Shown one piece after another: positions 6,134-6,515 of a DNA stretch of 6,515 nucleotides. The stretch's first letter is position 1. Each line of letters begins with the position of its first letter. A model generated the notes under the pieces. The model was not told the DNA's origin. It did not search any database and saw only the letters and a list, made by a program, of their open reading frames with translations. A program made the translations under genes and the position numbers. Source of the stretch: Alphaproteobacteria bacterium (GTDB lineage: Bacteria; Pseudomonadota; Alphaproteobacteria; Rhodospirillales; Rhodospirillaceae); the NCBI GenBank assembly GCA_003250275.1, contig QKGW01000110.1, positions 1 to 6,515 on the forward strand, written 5' to 3'.

Positions 6134-6149
6134 TGTCGGATTCCCGACA
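6134..6149 (+). promoter_or_regulatory. NifA upstream activator site upstream of the right-edge gene
   Basis: TGTCGGATTCCCGACA is a perfect TGT-N4-T-N5-ACA NifA site 16 bp after the draT stop codon. Its inner bases also pair (TGTCGG with CCGACA), so it would form a 6-bp hairpin in a draT transcript. Its centre is about 199 bp upstream of the start predicted from the sigma54-type promoter at 6314-6329. This is farther than usual, but a 98-bp repeat lies between the two. The site is real as a pattern; function is inferred. Confidence 0.65.
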
Positions 6150-6181
6150 CGCCCCAAACGAGGCCGCGCACCTTCCAAAAC

Positions 6182-6279
6182 CGTCACCCCCGGACTCGAT
6201 CCGGGGGTCTACGGCTGGTTTTTCCACGCCCAGGGAAAACAAAACCACGTGGATGACCGGAGCAAGCCCGGTCATGACG
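6182..6279. repeat. REP-like palindromic repeat element (two inverted hairpin units)
   Basis: The element begins CGTCA and ends TGACG. It holds two diverged inverted units. The left one folds as a 9-bp stem (6186-6194 with 6200-6208, loop 6195-6199). The right one folds as an 8-bp stem (6253-6260 with 6268-6275, loop 6261-6267). Inner arms also pair (6216-6222 with 6241-6247; 6223-6228 with 6248-6253, as alternatives). The style, a CGTCA start, a CCCGG-rich stem with a short loop and an inverted partner ending TGACG, is that of intergenic repeats common in alphaproteobacterial genomes. It may also slow or end transcription out of draT. Family membership is inferred, since other copies cannot be seen here. 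Confidence 0.7.
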
Positions 6280-6313
6280 ATTCTGGAAAGGGGTGCACCC
6301 TCGGGTGCTCTGG

Positions 6314-6329
6314 TGGCGCAAGAATTGCT
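6314..6329 (+). promoter_or_regulatory. Sigma54 (-24/-12) type promoter of the right-edge gene
   Basis: TGGCGCA-AGAA-TTGCT matches the RpoN consensus TGGCACG-N4-TTGCW with the essential GG and GC dinucleotides at the correct 10-bp separation, and with two differences in the -24 block. Transcription is predicted near 6340, 26 bp before the next ATG (6366), with the AGGGGG ribosome site in between. Together with the NifA site at 6134-6149, it suggests the downstream gene is in the nif regulon. Confidence 0.68.
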
Positions 6330-6365
6330 GGGAGTCCCTCACCTTTCGACCTTCAGGGGGCTTCC

Positions 6366-6515
6366 ATGCAGACAACCGACACCCTCCTCGAAACCTGGAA
6401 GAGCGGCATCGCCGCGGGCGAGATCGTGCCGATCCTCGGCCCCGACAGCCAGACCGGCAGCGTCGACGAAAGCGGCGCGCCGCTGCCCGCCCAGGGCCGC
6501 GACCTCATCCTCGCG
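6366..6515 (+). CDS. Unidentified protein, N-terminus only; possibly SIR2-like, nif-regulated
   Basis: Fifty codons are visible before the right edge. The start is ATG at 6366, with AGGGGG (6355-6360) about 5 nt upstream. The protein begins MQTTDTLLETWKSGIAAGEI and continues with VPILGPDS (21-28), a short Asp/Ser/Gly-rich stretch, and GAPLPAQGRDLILA (37-50). A helix followed by a hydrophobic strand and an LGP turn recalls the first nucleotide-binding strand and loop of SIR2-like NAD-utilising proteins. That is a weak, shape-level resemblance and not a secure assignment. It is not DraG, whose start is different. It lies 248 bp after draT on the same strand and has its own sigma54-type promoter and upstream NifA site, which suggests a role in nitrogen fixation or its regulation. 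The coding bias matches its neighbours. The reading frame is solid; the function is unknown. Confidence 0.75.
   Translation, partial: MQTTDTLLETWKSGIAAGEIVPILGPDSQTGSVDESGAPLPAQGRDLILA

Noticed and set aside
6291..6308. GGGTGCACCC palindrome followed by a repeated GGGTGC half
   Set aside because: It is a short palindrome just upstream of the sigma54-type promoter. It could be an operator but matches no site I can name, and it could be chance.
1..6515. CRISPR array, tRNA, rRNA or insertion sequence
   Set aside because: No regularly spaced direct repeats, tRNA-like folds, rRNA segments or transposase frames were seen in either strand.

Overview
The window is the core of a molybdenum nitrogenase (nif) locus from a GC-rich proteobacterium. 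It is most likely an alphaproteobacterium of the Rhodospirillales type (Azospirillum, Rhodospirillum, Magnetospirillum and relatives). This rests on the GC-rich codon use, on draT lying divergently upstream of nifHDK, on a Rhodospirillum-like arginine target site in NifH, and on a REP-like palindromic repeat of a style common in alphaproteobacteria. The genus cannot be fixed from the sequence alone.

On the minus strand, reading from about position 5180 down to 1, there is a canonical sigma54 (-24/-12) promoter. It is followed by nifH (dinitrogenase reductase), nifD and nifK (MoFe protein alpha and beta), nifT, a small 2[4Fe-4S] ferredoxin, and the first 137 codons of a NifY/NafY-like cofactor-handling protein that runs off the left edge. 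All start sites have good Shine-Dalgarno sequences, and all nitrogenase metal ligands are present. GC-rich hairpins lie at every junction after nifD: nifD-nifK, nifK-nifT, nifT-ferredoxin and ferredoxin-nifY. There is none of note between nifH and nifD.

On the plus strand, draT (NAD-dependent dinitrogenase reductase ADP-ribosyltransferase) diverges from nifH. A perfect NifA upstream activator site (TGT-N4-T-N5-ACA) lies across the draT start codon, about 134 bp upstream of the predicted nifH transcription start. After draT comes a 248-bp non-coding stretch. It holds a second perfect NifA site, a roughly 98-bp REP-like double-hairpin element, and a second sigma54-type promoter. That promoter points at a gene whose first 50 codons fill the right edge. 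This gene is not draG, the usual partner of draT; its N-terminus is weakly reminiscent of SIR2-like proteins.

The genes form one unit. NifH passes electrons to NifDK, the ferredoxin is a plausible electron donor to NifH or to cofactor assembly, and NifY probably binds apo-NifDK or FeMo-co. DraT switches NifH off by ADP-ribosylating Arg101 when fixed nitrogen appears. Most of the window is well-known biology. The least explained part is the right edge: an unidentified gene that appears to belong to the NifA/sigma54 regulon, with a repeat element lodged between its activator site and its promoter.
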